This document shows, piece by piece, positions 26,676 through 38,567 of a stretch of 59,510 nt of DNA. Each line of letters begins with the position of its first letter. The stretch's first letter is position 1. The DNA comes from Methanobacteriaceae archaeon (GTDB lineage Archaea > Methanobacteriota > Methanobacteria > Methanobacteriales > Methanobacteriaceae): contig JAHKLT010000064.1 in the NCBI GenBank assembly GCA_020854915.1, positions 1-59,510 on the forward strand, given 5' to 3'. The notes under the pieces are model-generated. The model was not told where the DNA came from. It saw only the letters and a list, made by a program, of their open reading frames with translations, and ran no database searches. The position numbers and the translations under genes were made by a program.

Positions 26676-28583
26676 ATGACTTCACAAATTTTAGAAGATA
26701 TCAAAAAAACAATTATACAAAAATTACCAAATAATGCAGATGTTGCTAAGGTTGAATTTGAGGGACCAGAGGTTGTTATTTATACAAAAAACCCAGAAAT
26801 CATTACTGAAAATGGTGACATTATTAGAAACTTAGCAAAGGATTTAAGAAAAAGGATTATTATCAGATCAGATAAAAGTGTTTTACTTGATCCTGAAAAA
26901 ACTATTGATAAAATACATGAAATCGTTCCAGAGGGAGCTGAAATTACAAATATATATTTTGATGATATCACTTGTGAGGTTGTAATAGAAGCTAAAAAAC
27001 CAGGACTTGTTATTGGCAAGTATGGAGTTACTTCACGGAAAATTGTTAAAAACACTGGTTGGGCTCCTAAAATTTTAAGAACACCACCTATTTCTTCTGA
27101 AATTATTGGTAAAGTTAGAACTATTTTAAAAATCAATAGTAAAGATCGTAAGAAAATTTTACAAGAGCTAGGTAAAAGAATCCACCAAGGAACTAAATAT
27201 GAAAGTGATTGGGCTAGAGTTAGTTCTATGGGTGGTTTTAAAGAAGTTGGACGTTCTTGTATGCTTTTACAAACACCAAATAGTCGGGTTATGTTAGATT
27301 GTGGGGTTAATGTTGCAGCTCCTGATGATAAAGGTTCTTATCCTTTTTTAAATGTACCTGAGTTTTCAATTGATGAGTTGGATGCAGTTGTTATTTCACA
27401 TGCACATCTTGATCACTGTGGATTTTTACCTTATTTGTATCATTATGGTTATGATGGTCCAGTTTTCTGTACAACTCCAACAAGGGATTTGATGACATTA
27501 TTACAATTGGATTATATTGATATTGCACATAGAGAAGATAATCCTTTACCTTTTAATGTTAAACATGTTCAAAAAAGTATTAAACATACAATAACTTTAG
27601 ATTATGGTGAAGTAACAGATATTTCTCCAGATATAAGGTTAACTTTCCATAATGCAGGACATATTTTAGGTTCTGCAATGAGTCACATGCATATTGGTGA
27701 TGGACAACATAATCTTGTTTATACAGGTGATTTTAAATATGAAAGAAGTCGTTTACTTGAACCTGCAACAAATAGATTTCCTCGTGCTGAAACAGTCATA
27801 ATGGAAAGTACATATGGTGGACATGAGGATGTACAACCATCTAGAAACTCTGCAGAAAAAGAAATGATGAAAACAATTTATAAAACCTTAAAAAGAGGTG
27901 GAAAAGTATTAGTTCCTGTTTTTGCTGTTGGAAGAGCTCAGGAATTAATGGTTGTTTTAGAAGAGTATATGCGTCATGGGATGATTGATGAAGTTCCAAT
28001 TTATATTGATGGTATGATATGGGAAGCTACAGCTATTCATACTGCAAGACCAGAATATTTAAGTAAAGATTTAAGAGATCAGATTTTCCACATGGGTAGG
28101 AATCCATTTATTTCAGAAGCATTCCATAAAGTTAAAAATGTTGATGAGAGAATTGATCTTGTTGAAGGTGAACCATCAATTATACTATCTACTTCTGGAA
28201 TGTTAACTGGTGGTAATTCTGTTGAATATTTCAAATGGCTTTGTGGTGATGAAAGAAATACATTAGTTTTTGTAGGATATCAATCTGAAGGTTCATTAGG
28301 TCGTAGAATCCAAAAAGGATGGAAAGAAGTTCCTTTACAAGATGATGGTAAAACTAAAGTTTTTAATGTTAAAATGGAAATAAAAACTATTAATGGGTTT
28401 AGTGGTCATTCTAATAGGAGACAACTTATGGAATATGTGAAAAGATTAAATCCTAAACCTGAAAAAGTTATTACTTGTCATGGAGATCCTTATAAAGCAG
28501 TTGACTTAGCATCTAGTATTCATAGGAGTTTTAAAATTGAAACAAGAACTCCTATTAATTTAGATAGTACACGGATTCAATAA
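26676..28583 (+). CDS. Transcription-termination ribonuclease aCPSF1 (beta-CASP, KH)
   Basis: 635 residues, the full aCPSF1 length. Two N-terminal KH-like domains (about 1-145) include [20 protein letters not shown] with its GxxG loop. The metallo-beta-lactamase core has [16 protein letters not shown] (HxHxDH, about 238-253), YTGDFKYE and FSGHSNR. The beta-CASP domain has [24 protein letters not shown] and the terminal VITCHGDP. It cleaves RNA after U-tracts and ends transcription genome-wide in methanogens, and acts in decay. It sits behind psmB, an order kept in relatives. Confidence 0.95.
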   Translation: MTSQILEDIKKTIIQKLPNNADVAKVEFEGPEVVIYTKNPEIITENGDIIRNLAKDLRKRIIIRSDKSVLLDPEKTIDKIHEIVPEGAEITNIYFDDITCEVVIEAKKPGLVIGKYGVTSRKIVKNTGWAPKILRTPPISSEIIGKVRTILKINSKDRKKILQELGKRIHQGTKYESDWARVSSMGGFKEVGRSCMLLQTPNSRVMLDCGVNVAAPDDKGSYPFLNVPEFSIDELDAVVISHAHLDHCGFLPYLYHYGYDGPVFCTTPTRDLMTLLQLDYIDIAHREDNPLPFNVKHVQKSIKHTITLDYGEVTDISPDIRLTFHNAGHILGSAMSHMHIGDGQHNLVYTGDFKYERSRLLEPATNRFPRAETVIMESTYGGHEDVQPSRNSAEKEMMKTIYKTLKRGGKVLVPVFAVGRAQELMVVLEEYMRHGMIDEVPIYIDGMIWEATAIHTARPEYLSKDLRDQIFHMGRNPFISEAFHKVKNVDERIDLVEGEPSIILSTSGMLTGGNSVEYFKWLCGDERNTLVFVGYQSEGSLGRRIQKGWKEVPLQDDGKTKVFNVKMEIKTINGFSGHSNRRQLMEYVKRLNPKPEKVITCHGDPYKAVDLASSIHRSFKIETRTPINLDSTRIQ

Positions 28584-28653
28584 GAAAATAATTTAAATAT
28601 CTTCTTATAAATATATATTTGTAATTTTAAAAGTAAAGATAATAGGTGTGTTA

Positions 28654-29673
28654 ATGGTTACATATTCCCAATCTGGTGTTGATATTAATTTAGAAGAGGA
28701 TACAGTTTCTAAAATTGCATCAAAACTTCAATCAACACTTCAATTTAGAGATATTATAACTGGTAGTGGTCATTATGCTGCATTAGTTCGTTTAGGTGAT
28801 AAAGCTATTGCTATGAGTACTGATGGAGTTGGTAGTAAAATTTTAATAGCTGAAATGATGGAAAAATATGATACTATTGGTATTGATTGTATAGCTATGG
28901 TTGTAAATGATATTTTGTGTGTTGGTGCAGAACCAATTGCAATTGTTGATTACTTAGCTGTAGAAAACCCAAATCCTGATGTAGCTGTTGAAATAGCTGA
29001 AGGCCTTGTAAAAGGAGCAGAATCATCAAAAATTTCTATTATAGGTGGAGAAACTGCATCTTTACCTGATATTATTAGAAATTTTGATTTAGCAGGAACT
29101 GGTATTGGTTTTGTTGATACAGATAAAATCATTTCTGGTAAAAATATAAGTTCTGGAGATGTATTAATTGGTCTTAAAAGTAGTGGTATTCATAGTAATG
29201 GTTTAAGTCTCGCTCGTAAAGCTATTTTTGAAGAAGCTAATTTTAAAATAGATGATAATCTACCAGATTCAGATATCACTATTGGTGAAGAATTACTTAA
29301 ACCAACCGAAATTTATGTTAAACCTGTTGTAGACTTATTTAAAAAAGATTTTAATATTAAAGGTTTAGCACATATTACTGGTGGTGGTTTTACTAATCTA
29401 AAACGACTTAAAAAAGGTATTGGGTTTAAAATTGACAATTTACCTGAACCTCAAGAAATTTTTAAATTAATTTATAAACAAAATATTTCTATAGAAGAAA
29501 TGTATAAAGTATTTAATATGGGAATTGGTTTTGTTATAATAGCTGATAGAGAAGAGTCTCAAAAAATTTTAAATTGTTTAAATAAAGATTATGATGCTTA
29601 TAAAATTGGAGAAGTAATTTCAGAGGATAAAATTATAATAAATACCTTTGATGGTATTGAAATTCAATATTAA
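28654..29673 (+). CDS. purM: Phosphoribosylformylglycinamidine cyclo-ligase PurM
   Basis: 339 residues. PurM closes the imidazole ring of AIR with ATP in purine synthesis. Markers are [24 protein letters not shown] (given as [20 protein letters not shown]), [31 protein letters not shown], and [20 protein letters not shown]. The ATG at 28654, five bases behind AGGTG, is preferred over the GTG at 28648. It leads a short run purM-comC-mmp7 with gaps of about 24 bases each, so all three are probably cotranscribed although their pathways differ. Confidence 0.93.
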   Translation: MVTYSQSGVDINLEEDTVSKIASKLQSTLQFRDIITGSGHYAALVRLGDKAIAMSTDGVGSKILIAEMMEKYDTIGIDCIAMVVNDILCVGAEPIAIVDYLAVENPNPDVAVEIAEGLVKGAESSKISIIGGETASLPDIIRNFDLAGTGIGFVDTDKIISGKNISSGDVLIGLKSSGIHSNGLSLARKAIFEEANFKIDDNLPDSDITIGEELLKPTEIYVKPVVDLFKKDFNIKGLAHITGGGFTNLKRLKKGIGFKIDNLPEPQEIFKLIYKQNISIEEMYKVFNMGIGFVIIADREESQKILNCLNKDYDAYKIGEVISEDKIIINTFDGIEIQY

Positions 29674-29697
29674 TTATTATTAAATGGAGGAAAGTTT

Positions 29698-30726
29698 ATG
29701 AAGATTTCAAGTGAAAATGAATTTATGCTTGTAAAAGAAATTTTAAAGAGTTTAGGGGTTGGTGAAGAGGATTGCGAAATTGTTGCTAAAGCTACATTAG
29801 ATGCTGATTTAAAAGGATTTACATCTCATGGTTTGGGTAGATTCAAACAATACATTGATAGTATTAAAGCAGGAAATATAGCTCTTGATGAGGATATAAC
29901 TATAGAAAAAGAAACTCCAGCTATTGCTTTAATTAATGGTAATAATGGTTTTGGACAAGCTATAGCTCATAAAGCTATGAAAATAGCTATTAAAAAAGCA
30001 AAAGATGTAGGTATTGCTTGTGTTGGAACTCATAATGGTAATCATTTTGGGGTAACTGGTTATTATTCTGATTTAGCTATTAGGGAAAATGTTATTGGGT
30101 TGGTAATTGCTAATACTGAACCAGCAGTAGCCCCATTAGGTTCATGCAAACCTATTTTAGGTACTAATCCTGTTGCCATAGGGATTCCTTCTGATAAAAC
30201 ATATATTGCACTAGATATGGCTACTTCTGCATCTGCAAGGGGAAAATTATTAGAATGTAAAAGAAAAGGTGAGGAATTACCTCCAAATGTTGCATTAGAT
30301 AAGGATGGAAATCCTACAACTGATCCGGATGAAGCTCTTAAAGGTTCTATTTTACCATTTGGTATGCATAAAGGATATGGGATTGCTTTTATGATAGAAT
30401 TATTATCTGGTCCATTAGTTAATGCCTGTTATGGTACTAAAGTTACTGGAACTGCAGATCATACTGTTGATTGTACAAAAGGGGATTTATTTGTAGCTAT
30501 TGACCCTTCTAAATTTGTTGACTTTGATACATTTACTGACGAAGTAGAAGAATTTGTAAGTGAAATAAGAGATTGTGGAAATTCATTTGTTCCAGGAGAC
30601 TTAGAAGTTAAAAAAATAGCTGAAGCAGAAAAAAATGGAATTAATATCGATTCTAAATTATACAATCAACTAAAAGAGATATGTAGTAATTTAGATATAG
30701 ACTTTGATAAATATTTATATGAGTAA
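29698..30726 (+). CDS. comC: L-sulfolactate dehydrogenase ComC
   Basis: 342 residues of the Ldh2/MDH2 family, which in methanogens includes ComC. It oxidises sulfolactate from ComB to sulfopyruvate with NAD, on the way to coenzyme M. Seen are [16 protein letters not shown], the catalytic-region [54 protein letters not shown] and [18 protein letters not shown] malate dehydrogenase activity is the alternative, as family members overlap. GGAGGAAAG lies six bases before ATG 29698. It is followed by mmp7, which favours the methanogenesis role. Confidence 0.88.
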   Translation: MKISSENEFMLVKEILKSLGVGEEDCEIVAKATLDADLKGFTSHGLGRFKQYIDSIKAGNIALDEDITIEKETPAIALINGNNGFGQAIAHKAMKIAIKKAKDVGIACVGTHNGNHFGVTGYYSDLAIRENVIGLVIANTEPAVAPLGSCKPILGTNPVAIGIPSDKTYIALDMATSASARGKLLECKRKGEELPPNVALDKDGNPTTDPDEALKGSILPFGMHKGYGIAFMIELLSGPLVNACYGTKVTGTADHTVDCTKGDLFVAIDPSKFVDFDTFTDEVEEFVSEIRDCGNSFVPGDLEVKKIAEAEKNGINIDSKLYNQLKEICSNLDIDFDKYLYE

Positions 30727-30750
30727 TTAAATTAAGATTAGGTTGTAAAT

Positions 30751-31671
30751 ATGTATGAAACATTAACTTTCACTGGTGGAGTTTACAAAAGCGATGAACT
30801 TAAAGAACTTATTGAAGATTTAGGAGGTATTCTCCTTCAAGAAAATATTTTACAATCTGAACTTATTATTAATATGGCTATTCCTATTGATGATGTTGAT
30901 AAAATAAAAGAGAAATCAAAGGAACTTTTAGCTAAATTAACTACAGCACCAATGGCTGGATGTGAAATAGCTATTGTATCTCCTACACTTGCAAGACACC
31001 ATTTACCTCATTCTGCATGTGATATTGCTGAATATTTACGTAAGTTTGGTGCAAAAGATAATATGATTGGTCTTGCTCGTGGAGATGGTAAGGGAACTGC
31101 AGGAATCACTGAAGAAGAAAAAAAATTAATAGAAGAACATGATTTAGCAGTTTTTGCTTTAGGTAGTTTTAAACAATGCATTTTAGATAAAGATTTTTTA
31201 TATAATGATATTGATATTCCAGTAGTTGTTACAGGTGCACCTAAAATAGACTTAGAAGAACTTCCAGGTGTTAGTGCATATGTAGAGGATCTTGGAAGAA
31301 TTCCTCGAAGACTCAGGAGAGGTCATGATATTCGAGCTTTAAAAAAACTTGTTAAAGTTGTTGAAGATGTTTTAAATAATAAAAAAAGAGAACTTGTTAA
31401 TGATCCTCCACTTGCACCACCTATTGTTGTAAAAAATGCTATTGAAAATCAAGTCCCATCTATTAAAGATGCAATTTCTCCTACTCCTGTTACAAGTCAA
31501 CTTGATGGAGTTCGAGTTAAATTAGATTATGATAAATATCATGAAGAGATTGAAAATGTAATAGTAGATAATAAAAAATTAAGTGATATTGCAGATATTA
31601 AAAAATCATTAATGTATGACTATATTTTAGTTAAAATTTATAATGAAAGCTCTATAATTTATGATTCTTGA
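30751..31671 (+). CDS. mmp7: Methanogenesis marker protein 7
   Basis: 306 residues of the Mmp7 family (TIGR03274), present in nearly all methanogens with MCR and thought to help its maturation or activation; the activity is unknown. Characteristic stretches are [77 protein letters not shown] and [20 protein letters not shown]. It lies at the end of the purM-comC-mmp7 run and converges on mmp10, which in turn is divergent from the mcr operon. Confidence 0.85.
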   Translation: MYETLTFTGGVYKSDELKELIEDLGGILLQENILQSELIINMAIPIDDVDKIKEKSKELLAKLTTAPMAGCEIAIVSPTLARHHLPHSACDIAEYLRKFGAKDNMIGLARGDGKGTAGITEEEKKLIEEHDLAVFALGSFKQCILDKDFLYNDIDIPVVVTGAPKIDLEELPGVSAYVEDLGRIPRRLRRGHDIRALKKLVKVVEDVLNNKKRELVNDPPLAPPIVVKNAIENQVPSIKDAISPTPVTSQLDGVRVKLDYDKYHEEIENVIVDNKKLSDIADIKKSLMYDYILVKIYNESSIIYDS

Positions 31672-31683
31672 TTTATTAATTAT

Positions 31684-32928
31684 TTAAACTATTTTTTTCA
31701 TTCCAAAGAAATTTATAGCTTCAACTAATTGATTAAACTGCTCTAACTCTTTTTCAATAACATTTTCATCAGTTAAAGTTCCACTTAATTCTCCATCAAT
31801 ACTTAAAGTATCAGGACCTCTTCCAACAATACGTTCTATTCCATCAGAACTTAATATTTCCTCAGCATCTATTTGGTGAACAAATGATCGTCCTGGAAGT
31901 ATAACGGATTCTTTAACATCACTTAAATCCACTTGTTCTAAATCCTCTTTAGTAATCAAACATGCAATTTCCTTATCAACAGGAACAATATTAACATTAT
32001 CTCCATCAATTTTATTAAAAATTTTACTTAAATAAGGACTAGCTATTTTTGATGAAATGATAGTTGCTTCTCCTGTAATTTTAGGTATAAACTGCAAAAA
32101 AACTTCATTTTCTTTTTTAGATATTGCAAAAGGGGCACCTGTTTCAGGATCACAAACAGGGGTTCCTGTAACTCTTAAGTTAAACTCCGAATTTGTTCTT
32201 TTAACTAATTCTTCAAAATTACTTACACTTTGAGATTCATAATCTTTAAGAATTGGTTCATTACCAAGTATTAAACCTTCATTAAAAGTATTTGCAAATC
32301 TCATTAATATTAATGCTTTTGCACCCCAACTTTCTAATGATTCACATGTGTTTCTAAGTATATCCCCATCATTTACTCCTGGAATTATTACTGATGCTGC
32401 ATGTAATTCTGTATTTTCTGCAAAAATTTTACAAGATTTCAATGATTCTGCTGGATTTGAGTCTTTAATCCATTCTTTTCTTAAATTTATATCATTTGCA
32501 AATATTGTAAAAGTTACTTCATCTACTCCATTGTTTATTAGTTTATGAGGCATTGAACTATCTTTAATTCCTTTACCACTAGTATATCCTAAGTGTATTG
32601 GTAGTGACATTTGATTTAAACCACTAGTTAAATCTTCTAAATATGGGTAGCAACTAACATCTCCTCCTCCTGTAATGTTTGCTTTTGAGTGATCTCTAGG
32701 GCTCATCATTAATGTATTTTGAACATCTGTTATAACTTCAAATGGAGTTTTAAATTCTCCTTGCTGTTCACTAACTCCTTTAGTACAACGCTCACAGCCT
32801 ATTTTACCAGGTAAGCAATTAGAACAACCGAATGTTTTCATATCCTTTACTTTTCTAAAATAACAATATTTACAAAAACCATCACAATCTTTTCCAGGGG
32901 TTCCTCCAATATCTGCTACAATTTGCAT
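31684..32928 (-). CDS. mmp10: Mmp10, radical SAM methylase of McrA arginine
   Basis: 414 residues. Mmp10 is a cobalamin-dependent radical SAM enzyme that makes 5-C-(S)-methylarginine in McrA. The start MQIVADIGGTPGKDCDGFCK and the cluster motif CDGFCKYCYFRKVKDM (CxxxCxxC) are diagnostic, followed by a Cys-rich SNCLPGKIGCERCTKG. GGGDVSCYPYLEDL and VIIPGVNDGDILRN fit the SAM barrel. The gene is divergent from mcrB with about 750 bases between, so enzyme and target are neighbours. Conserved McrA Arg in the [11 protein letters not shown] motif is the likely site. Confidence 0.93.
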   Translation of the reverse strand: MQIVADIGGTPGKDCDGFCKYCYFRKVKDMKTFGCSNCLPGKIGCERCTKGVSEQQGEFKTPFEVITDVQNTLMMSPRDHSKANITGGGDVSCYPYLEDLTSGLNQMSLPIHLGYTSGKGIKDSSMPHKLINNGVDEVTFTIFANDINLRKEWIKDSNPAESLKSCKIFAENTELHAASVIIPGVNDGDILRNTCESLESWGAKALILMRFANTFNEGLILGNEPILKDYESQSVSNFEELVKRTNSEFNLRVTGTPVCDPETGAPFAISKKENEVFLQFIPKITGEATIISSKIASPYLSKIFNKIDGDNVNIVPVDKEIACLITKEDLEQVDLSDVKESVILPGRSFVHQIDAEEILSSDGIERIVGRGPDTLSIDGELSGTLTDENVIEKELEQFNQLVEAINFFGMKKIV

Positions 32929-32996
32929 GATTTCAATTTTTGTTTTTATTCTATAAAAACATATTTTTTATTTTATTCTTATTTTTTTATTAAAAA

Positions 32997-33103
32997 GAGT
33001 GTCGGATAAAAATACCTTTTTCAAGAAAGATGTTTCTTCAAATCTCAAACAAAGGATTAATCTATCGTTTTAAGAAAATGATTTTGAATTTTGGCCGACT
33101 CTC
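32997..33103. mobile_element. MITE-like 107-bp element between mmp10 and mcrB
   Basis: GAGTGTCGG (32997-33005) and the complement of GAGAGTCGG (33095-33103) form near-perfect inverted ends, and the similarity reaches about 18 bases inward with mismatches. Inside, AAGAAA (33023-33028) and TTTCTT (33033-33038) make a hairpin. No coding capacity. The end motif GTGTCGGA resembles GTGTCTGA at the ends of the relic at 6799-8005. The stretch is visibly richer in G+C than its flanks. A remnant MITE is the simplest reading; a structured regulatory RNA is the alternative. Confidence 0.5.
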
Positions 33104-33679
33104 AGAAATAATTAAAAAAATATTCTTATTTTAACAATATTATTAATTTTTATAAGCATAAATATTACAATTAAATAATTTATAAATAAGATTTCATTTT
33201 TTATAATTTGATTATATAAATACTTTTTTATTAAATAATTAGACAAGTTTTCATTTTGTTCGTAATATTATTTTTATTTTTTACTGTTTTTATTTTTTAG
33301 TTTTTTAATTTCTAATATTTTTTGATTAAACTAAATTATTCATAGCTATTTAGAATGTATTAAAAAATTAATTTTAGATTAATAATTTTTAGCTATTTTA
33401 ATAAGTATTTTCAATAAATGTCTCTTATTAATTTATTTTTCTAGTATTACTTTTATCTTTCATTTTCTTAAAAAAAACCGTTTTTCTCATTCTTTATAAG
33501 TCTTTCTAATTGTTTCTAAGAATAATATTTATATTATATCTTTATTAAAATAAAATCTGTATACCATATAGCTGGATATTGCAAAAAACTTGCTTTATAG
33601 CTTTCTCAAAATGGATTAAAAATTCTTATTCGTCTTTGAGAGGTATATTATAATATTCTATTTATTTAGGAGGGAAAAA
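33104..33679 (+). promoter_or_regulatory. mcr operon promoter and leader region
   Basis: About 575 AT-rich bases without genes. Two TATA-like sites stand out: GATTATATAAATAC at 33201-33215 region and AATATTTATATTATATC near 33524-33540. The latter gives a leader of about 115 bases. AGGAGGG at 33669-33674 is a very strong ribosome binding site for mcrB. Copies of TAGCTATT lie near 33343 and 33391. Promoter choice is inferred. Confidence 0.4.
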
Positions 33680-35014
33680 ATGGCAAAATTTGATGATAAG
33701 GTCGATTTATACGACGACAGAGGTTCATTAGCTGCTTCTAATGTACCTATTGAAGCTTTAAGTCCACTTAGAAATTCTGCAATTCAAAACATCATTACTG
33801 GTGTTAAAAGAACTGTGGCTGTGAACTTGGAAGGTATAGAAAACGCTGTTAAAACCGGTTCTGTTGGTGGGGCTAAATCTAAGATTTTAGGAAGAGAATT
33901 AGATCTTGATATTGTTGGTAATGCAGAAAATATTGCTGCATGTTTAAAATCCATGATTCAAGTTACTGAAGATGATGATACAAAAGTAGAACAAATATCT
34001 GGTGGTAAAAGATTATTAGTTCAAGTACCATCAAAAAGAATTGATGCTGCTGCAGAATATTCTGTTGCAACATTAGCTACAGCTACTGCTTTAATACAAG
34101 CTATTATTGATATTTTTGATGAAGTAGATATTTATACTGCAAACTATGTAAAAGCAGCAATTTTAGGAAGATATCCTCAATCTGTTGATTACATGGGTTC
34201 TAATATTGCTACTATGTTAGATATTCCACAAAAACTTGAAGGTGCAGGTTATGCATTAAGAAATGTCGGAGCTAACCACTTTGCAGCTGCTACATTAAAA
34301 AATAGTTTCCAAGCTACTGCTTTAGCATCTATTTTCGAACAAACTGCTATGTTTGAAATGGGTGACGCAGTTGGTGCATTTGAAAGAATGCATTTATTAG
34401 GTCTTGCATATCAAGGAATGAATGCTGATAATATGGTCTATAACTTAGTAAAAGATAATGCTAACGATGGAACAGTAGGATCTATTGTTCAGGATACTAT
34501 TTCTAAAGCTGAAGCAGATAATGTTATATCTTCTCAAAAAGATTTAAATGGTTTTACTGTGTATGATACTGATGATGCAGCAAAATGGAATGCATATGCT
34601 GCTGCTGGAGCTACTGCTGCTACAATGGTAAATATTGGTGCAGCTCGTGCTGCTCAAGGTGTTCCTTCAACTTTATTATACTTTAATGATAATATTGAAT
34701 TTGCAACTGGTTTACCAAGTCTTGACTTTGGTAGAGCTGAAGGGGTTGCTGTAGGATTTTCATTCTTTAGTCACTCAATTTACGGTGGCGGAGGCCCTGG
34801 CCTCTTTAATGGTAATCACGTTGTAACAAGACACAGTAAAGGATTCTGTATTCCTTGTGTTGCTGCAGCTATGTGTTTAGATGCTGGTACACAATTATTC
34901 TCTCCAGAAAAAACATCTGGATTGATTAAAGAGGTATACAGTAGAGTAGATGAATTTAGGGAACCTCTCAAATATGTTGCTTTGGCAGCTGATGAAATTA
35001 AAGGTGACATTTAA
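33680..35014 (+). CDS. mcrB: Methyl-coenzyme M reductase I subunit beta
   Basis: 444 residues, full length. McrB is one of the three subunits of the alpha2beta2gamma2 enzyme that reduces methyl-CoM with CoB to methane. It starts [20 protein letters not shown] and carries [20 protein letters not shown] followed by the [20 protein letters not shown] glycine-rich loop near the F430 and CoB channel, then [20 protein letters not shown]. It opens the mcrBDCGA operon; the presence of mcrC marks the MCR-I, not the mrt, isoform. Confidence 0.97.
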   Translation: MAKFDDKVDLYDDRGSLAASNVPIEALSPLRNSAIQNIITGVKRTVAVNLEGIENAVKTGSVGGAKSKILGRELDLDIVGNAENIAACLKSMIQVTEDDDTKVEQISGGKRLLVQVPSKRIDAAAEYSVATLATATALIQAIIDIFDEVDIYTANYVKAAILGRYPQSVDYMGSNIATMLDIPQKLEGAGYALRNVGANHFAAATLKNSFQATALASIFEQTAMFEMGDAVGAFERMHLLGLAYQGMNADNMVYNLVKDNANDGTVGSIVQDTISKAEADNVISSQKDLNGFTVYDTDDAAKWNAYAAAGATAATMVNIGAARAAQGVPSTLLYFNDNIEFATGLPSLDFGRAEGVAVGFSFFSHSIYGGGGPGLFNGNHVVTRHSKGFCIPCVAAAMCLDAGTQLFSPEKTSGLIKEVYSRVDEFREPLKYVALAADEIKGDI

Positions 35015-35053
35015 TTATAATTAATATTCTTATTTATCTTTGAGGTTTATATA

Positions 35054-35506
35054 ATGGATATTGAAATATTTCCATATAGGGTTCTTGGTTCTGATACAAC
35101 AGAAAAAATCTTAAATGAATTAGAAGATTTTGATGATGTTAAGAGAACTGTTATTCATGGACCTAGATTCCCAAATGAAGATTCATTAGATCCGAAATAT
35201 AGGGAACGTAGAGTTATTCAGGTTAAAGGGAATGATATCACATTAAAAGTTAAAACAGGTAGAATTTTTGTTGAATTAACTATGGAATCAACTATTGATA
35301 AAATAGAAGAAATTTGCAAAAAATATATTCCATTTGGATTTGATATTAATCGAAGTAAAACAAGTTATATCCGAAAAGAAAAAACTGTTTCTGATAATAT
35401 TAAATATGGAGATATGGATTTACCTGATGAATTGATTGGTATGACTGATCAATATTCAAAATTTGATGATAATGTTTCAATTTTAAGAAAAGACGATCTT
35501 GATTAA
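35054..35506 (+). CDS. mcrD: Methyl-coenzyme M reductase operon protein D
   Basis: 150 residues. McrD is not part of mature MCR; it binds the apoenzyme and is thought to help assembly or F430 insertion. Typical parts are [32 protein letters not shown] and [14 protein letters not shown], ending with [29 protein letters not shown] lies before the ATG. It lies 39 bases after mcrB and is followed one base later by mcrC. Confidence 0.94.
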   Translation: MDIEIFPYRVLGSDTTEKILNELEDFDDVKRTVIHGPRFPNEDSLDPKYRERRVIQVKGNDITLKVKTGRIFVELTMESTIDKIEEICKKYIPFGFDINRSKTSYIRKEKTVSDNIKYGDMDLPDELIGMTDQYSKFDDNVSILRKDDLD

Positions 35507-35507
35507 A

Positions 35508-36104
35508 ATGATTGGAAGGAAAACTCACGTTGTTGATTGTAGGGAAACAATGGGTATGGGTGATGGAGGAGGTATTGCTCAGCGAGGTACTTTTGCTGAG
35601 TGTGGTACTGATGTATTAGCAGTAGCAATGTCTCCAGGTCGAAGACACATTACTAAACCTGTTTGTGAAATTACATTTGCATTACGTGAAGCTAATATTT
35701 TAACTAGTACTATGGTATTAAATTCTGGTGCTGGTGTTCCTCATGATTCTCCTTCTGCAGGTGGCGGTAGTCTATTTGGCTTGACTGATAAGGAAATTGG
35801 CCAAATGAAAAAATTTAAACTACTTGTTGTCCATTTAGGTGGCGTGAAAAATCATATTATATATAAAGCAAGATTAATTTTAAGAAATGTGAATAAACCT
35901 TTTGTTATTATATGTGAATATCCTGTTGATTGGGAAGATTTTGCGAGAATTGGTGTTAAAACATCTAAGGTTATGCCTGATGATGTAAAGACTCAAGGAA
36001 TTCTTGTTGATACAATCAATGGTGTAATTCGTGGAGAAACAGCTCCTCAAGATAAATTAGATGAGATTATTAGAAAAGTTAAGTTAGCATTAGGAGATGC
36101 ATGA
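35508..36104 (+). CDS. mcrC: Methyl-coenzyme M reductase operon protein C
   Basis: 198 residues. McrC belongs to the ATP-dependent activation complex (component A3a) that reduces the nickel of F430. Signatures: [60 protein letters not shown] and [20 protein letters not shown]. The ATG at 35508 directly follows the mcrD stop; the TTG nine bases upstream is an unlikely start. Its stop overlaps the first of two ATGs at the start of mcrG. Confidence 0.94.
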   Translation: MIGRKTHVVDCRETMGMGDGGGIAQRGTFAECGTDVLAVAMSPGRRHITKPVCEITFALREANILTSTMVLNSGAGVPHDSPSAGGGSLFGLTDKEIGQMKKFKLLVVHLGGVKNHIIYKARLILRNVNKPFVIICEYPVDWEDFARIGVKTSKVMPDDVKTQGILVDTINGVIRGETAPQDKLDEIIRKVKLALGDA

Positions 36105-36106
36105 TT

Positions 36107-36868
36107 ATGGCACAATTTTATCCAGGTACTTCTCAGGTTGCTCAAAACAGAAGAAATTTTACTGACCCAGATTATAAGTTAGAAAAATTAAGAGAAATCT
36201 CTGATGAAGACGTAGTAAAGATATTAGGTCACAGAGCTCCAGGTGAAGAATATAAAAGTGTTCACCCTCCATTAGATGAAATGGATGAGCCTGATGACGT
36301 AGTTAGAGAATTAGTAACACCTATTGATGGTGCTAAAGCAGGAGACAGAGTAAGATATATTCAATTCGTTGATTCAATGTATTTTGCTCCTGCTCAACCA
36401 TTTTTAAGAGCTAGATCTTACTTAAATAGATTTAGAGGTGTAGATACTGGTACCTTATCAGGAAGACAAGTTATTGAAGCAAGAGAAAGAGATGTTGAAC
36501 GTATTTCTAAAGAACTTTTAGAATCTGAGTACTTTGATACTGCAAGAACAGGTATTAGAGGTAAAAGTGTACACGGACATTCTTTAAGACTTGATGAAAA
36601 TGGTTTAATGTTTGATATGCTTAGAAGACAAGTCTTTAATAAAGATACTGGTATAGTTGAAATGGTTAAAGATCAAATCGGTCGTGATTTAGATGAGCCT
36701 GTTATATTAGGTGAACCATTAGATGAAGAAACTTTAAAAGCAAAAACTACTATTTATAGAGTAGATGGTGATGCATATAAAGATGATAAAGACGCTGTAG
36801 AAGTTTTACAAAAAATACACGTTACAAGATCATTTGGTGCATATAACCCAGAAAAAGGATGGGAATAA
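36107..36868 (+). CDS. mcrG: Methyl-coenzyme M reductase I subunit gamma
   Basis: 253 residues. The gamma subunit of MCR. It begins [20 protein letters not shown], and has [40 protein letters not shown] and [20 protein letters not shown], all close to the Methanothermobacter protein. An ATG six bases upstream (36101) overlaps the mcrC stop. The second ATG matches family N-termini and has GGAGAT at better spacing. One base separates its stop from mcrA. Confidence 0.96.
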   Translation: MAQFYPGTSQVAQNRRNFTDPDYKLEKLREISDEDVVKILGHRAPGEEYKSVHPPLDEMDEPDDVVRELVTPIDGAKAGDRVRYIQFVDSMYFAPAQPFLRARSYLNRFRGVDTGTLSGRQVIEARERDVERISKELLESEYFDTARTGIRGKSVHGHSLRLDENGLMFDMLRRQVFNKDTGIVEMVKDQIGRDLDEPVILGEPLDEETLKAKTTIYRVDGDAYKDDKDAVEVLQKIHVTRSFGAYNPEKGWE

Positions 36869-36869
36869 T

Positions 36870-38525
36870 ATGGCTGATAAAAAATTCTTAGATGCAATGA
36901 AAAAGAAGTTCAAAGAAGATCCTGATGAATCCAGAACTACTTTTTACAATATGAATGGTTGGAAACAATCTGAAAGAAAAACCGAGTTTGCAAATGAAGG
37001 TAAAGAGATTGCTGAGAAAAGAGGCATTCCAATGTACAATCCAGACGTTGGAAGTCCTTTAGGCCAAAGAGCTTTAATGTCTTACCAACTCTCAACTACT
37101 GACACTTATGTTGAAGGTGATGATTTACACTTTGTAAACAATGCAGCTATTCAACAAGCTTGGGATGATATTAGAAAAACTGTTATTGTAGGTTTAAATA
37201 CTGCACACAATGTTCTTGAAAAAAGATTAGGTATTGAAGTTACTCCTGAAACTATTACAGAATATTTAGAAACTGTAAACCATGCTATGCCAGGAGCAGC
37301 TGTTGTACAGGAACATATGGTAGAAACTGATCCTTTAATAGTATCAGATAGTTATGTTAAAGTTTTCACTGGTGATGATGAATTAGCAGATGAAATCGAT
37401 CAAGCATTTGTTTTAGATATTAATAAAGAATTTAATAGTGAACAAGCTGAAGCTTTAAAAGCTGAAGTTGGTGGAAGTGTATGGCAAGCTGTAAGAATTC
37501 CAGGTATTGTTGGAAGAGTTTGTGATGGTGGTACTACCTCAAGATGGTCTGCTATGCAAATAGGTATGTCAATGATTTCTGCATATAATCAATGTGCTGG
37601 TGAAGGAGCTACTGGTGACTTTGCTTACGCATCAAAACACGCAGAAGTTGTTCACATGGGTACTTACTTGCCTGTTAGAAGAGCAAGAGCAGAAAATGAA
37701 TTAGGTGGTATTCCATTTGGTTTCATGGCTGATATTTGTCAATCTTCTAGAGTAAATACTGATGATCCTGTACGTGTATCATTAGATGTTGTAGCTTTAT
37801 CTGCAGCACTTTACGATCAAATTTGGTTAGGTTCTTACATGTCTGGTGGTGTTGGTTTCACCCAATATGCTACTGCAGCATATACTGATAATGTTTTAGA
37901 TGACTTTACTTACTATGGTAAAGATTATGTAGAAGATAAATATGGTGAATTATGTTCTGCACCTAATAACATGGATACTGTTTTAGATGTTGGTACAGAA
38001 GTTACTTTCTACTCATTAGAACAATATGAAGAATATCCAGCTTTACTCGAAACACAATTTGGTGGTTCTCAGAGAGCGTCTGTTGTTTCAGCAGCAGCTG
38101 GTTGTTCAACTGCATTTGCTACTGGTAATGCACAAACTGGTTTAAGTGGATGGTATTTAGCTATGTACTTACACAAAGAACAACATTCCAGATTAGGATT
38201 CTATGGTTTCGATTTACAAGATCAATGTGGTGCAGCTAACGTATTCTCTATAAGAAACGATGAAGGTTTACCACTTGAGATGAGAGGTCCTAACTATCCT
38301 AACTATGCAATGAATGTAGGACACCAAGGTGAATACGCTGGTATTTCCCAAGCTCCTCACGCAGCTCGTGGAGATGCATGGGCATTTAATCCATTAGTAA
38401 AAATCGCATTTGCTGATAAAAATTTAATATTTGACTTCAGTAAACCACGTGCTGAATTTGCTAAAGGTGCTTTAAGAGAGTTTGAACCATCTGGTGAAAG
38501 AACTCCTATTATTCCAGCAAAATAG
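36870..38525 (+). CDS. mcrA: Methyl-coenzyme M reductase I subunit alpha
   Basis: 551 residues. The catalytic subunit holding F430 with beta and gamma. The residues that carry modifications in Methanothermobacter are all present: the methyl-His region [17 protein letters not shown], the methyl-Arg in [11 protein letters not shown] (target of Mmp10), methyl-Gln in [10 protein letters not shown], thioglycine, didehydro-Asp and methyl-Cys in [16 protein letters not shown], and the F430-near [20 protein letters not shown]. Start ATG 36870 fits the family ([18 protein letters not shown]). It ends the operon, with a strong hairpin and U-tract behind it. Confidence 0.98.
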   Translation: MADKKFLDAMKKKFKEDPDESRTTFYNMNGWKQSERKTEFANEGKEIAEKRGIPMYNPDVGSPLGQRALMSYQLSTTDTYVEGDDLHFVNNAAIQQAWDDIRKTVIVGLNTAHNVLEKRLGIEVTPETITEYLETVNHAMPGAAVVQEHMVETDPLIVSDSYVKVFTGDDELADEIDQAFVLDINKEFNSEQAEALKAEVGGSVWQAVRIPGIVGRVCDGGTTSRWSAMQIGMSMISAYNQCAGEGATGDFAYASKHAEVVHMGTYLPVRRARAENELGGIPFGFMADICQSSRVNTDDPVRVSLDVVALSAALYDQIWLGSYMSGGVGFTQYATAAYTDNVLDDFTYYGKDYVEDKYGELCSAPNNMDTVLDVGTEVTFYSLEQYEEYPALLETQFGGSQRASVVSAAAGCSTAFATGNAQTGLSGWYLAMYLHKEQHSRLGFYGFDLQDQCGAANVFSIRNDEGLPLEMRGPNYPNYAMNVGHQGEYAGISQAPHAARGDAWAFNPLVKIAFADKNLIFDFSKPRAEFAKGALREFEPSGERTPIIPAK

Positions 38526-38534
38526 ATTTAATTA

Positions 38535-38567
38535 GATAATAAATTATTTTTATTATCTTTTTTTATT
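38535..38567 (+). terminator. mcr operon terminator
   Basis: GATAATAAA (38535-38543) and TTTATTATC (38549-38557) pair perfectly around a five-base loop and run into TTTTTTTATTTATT. It is nine bases past the mcrA stop. Confidence 0.7.
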
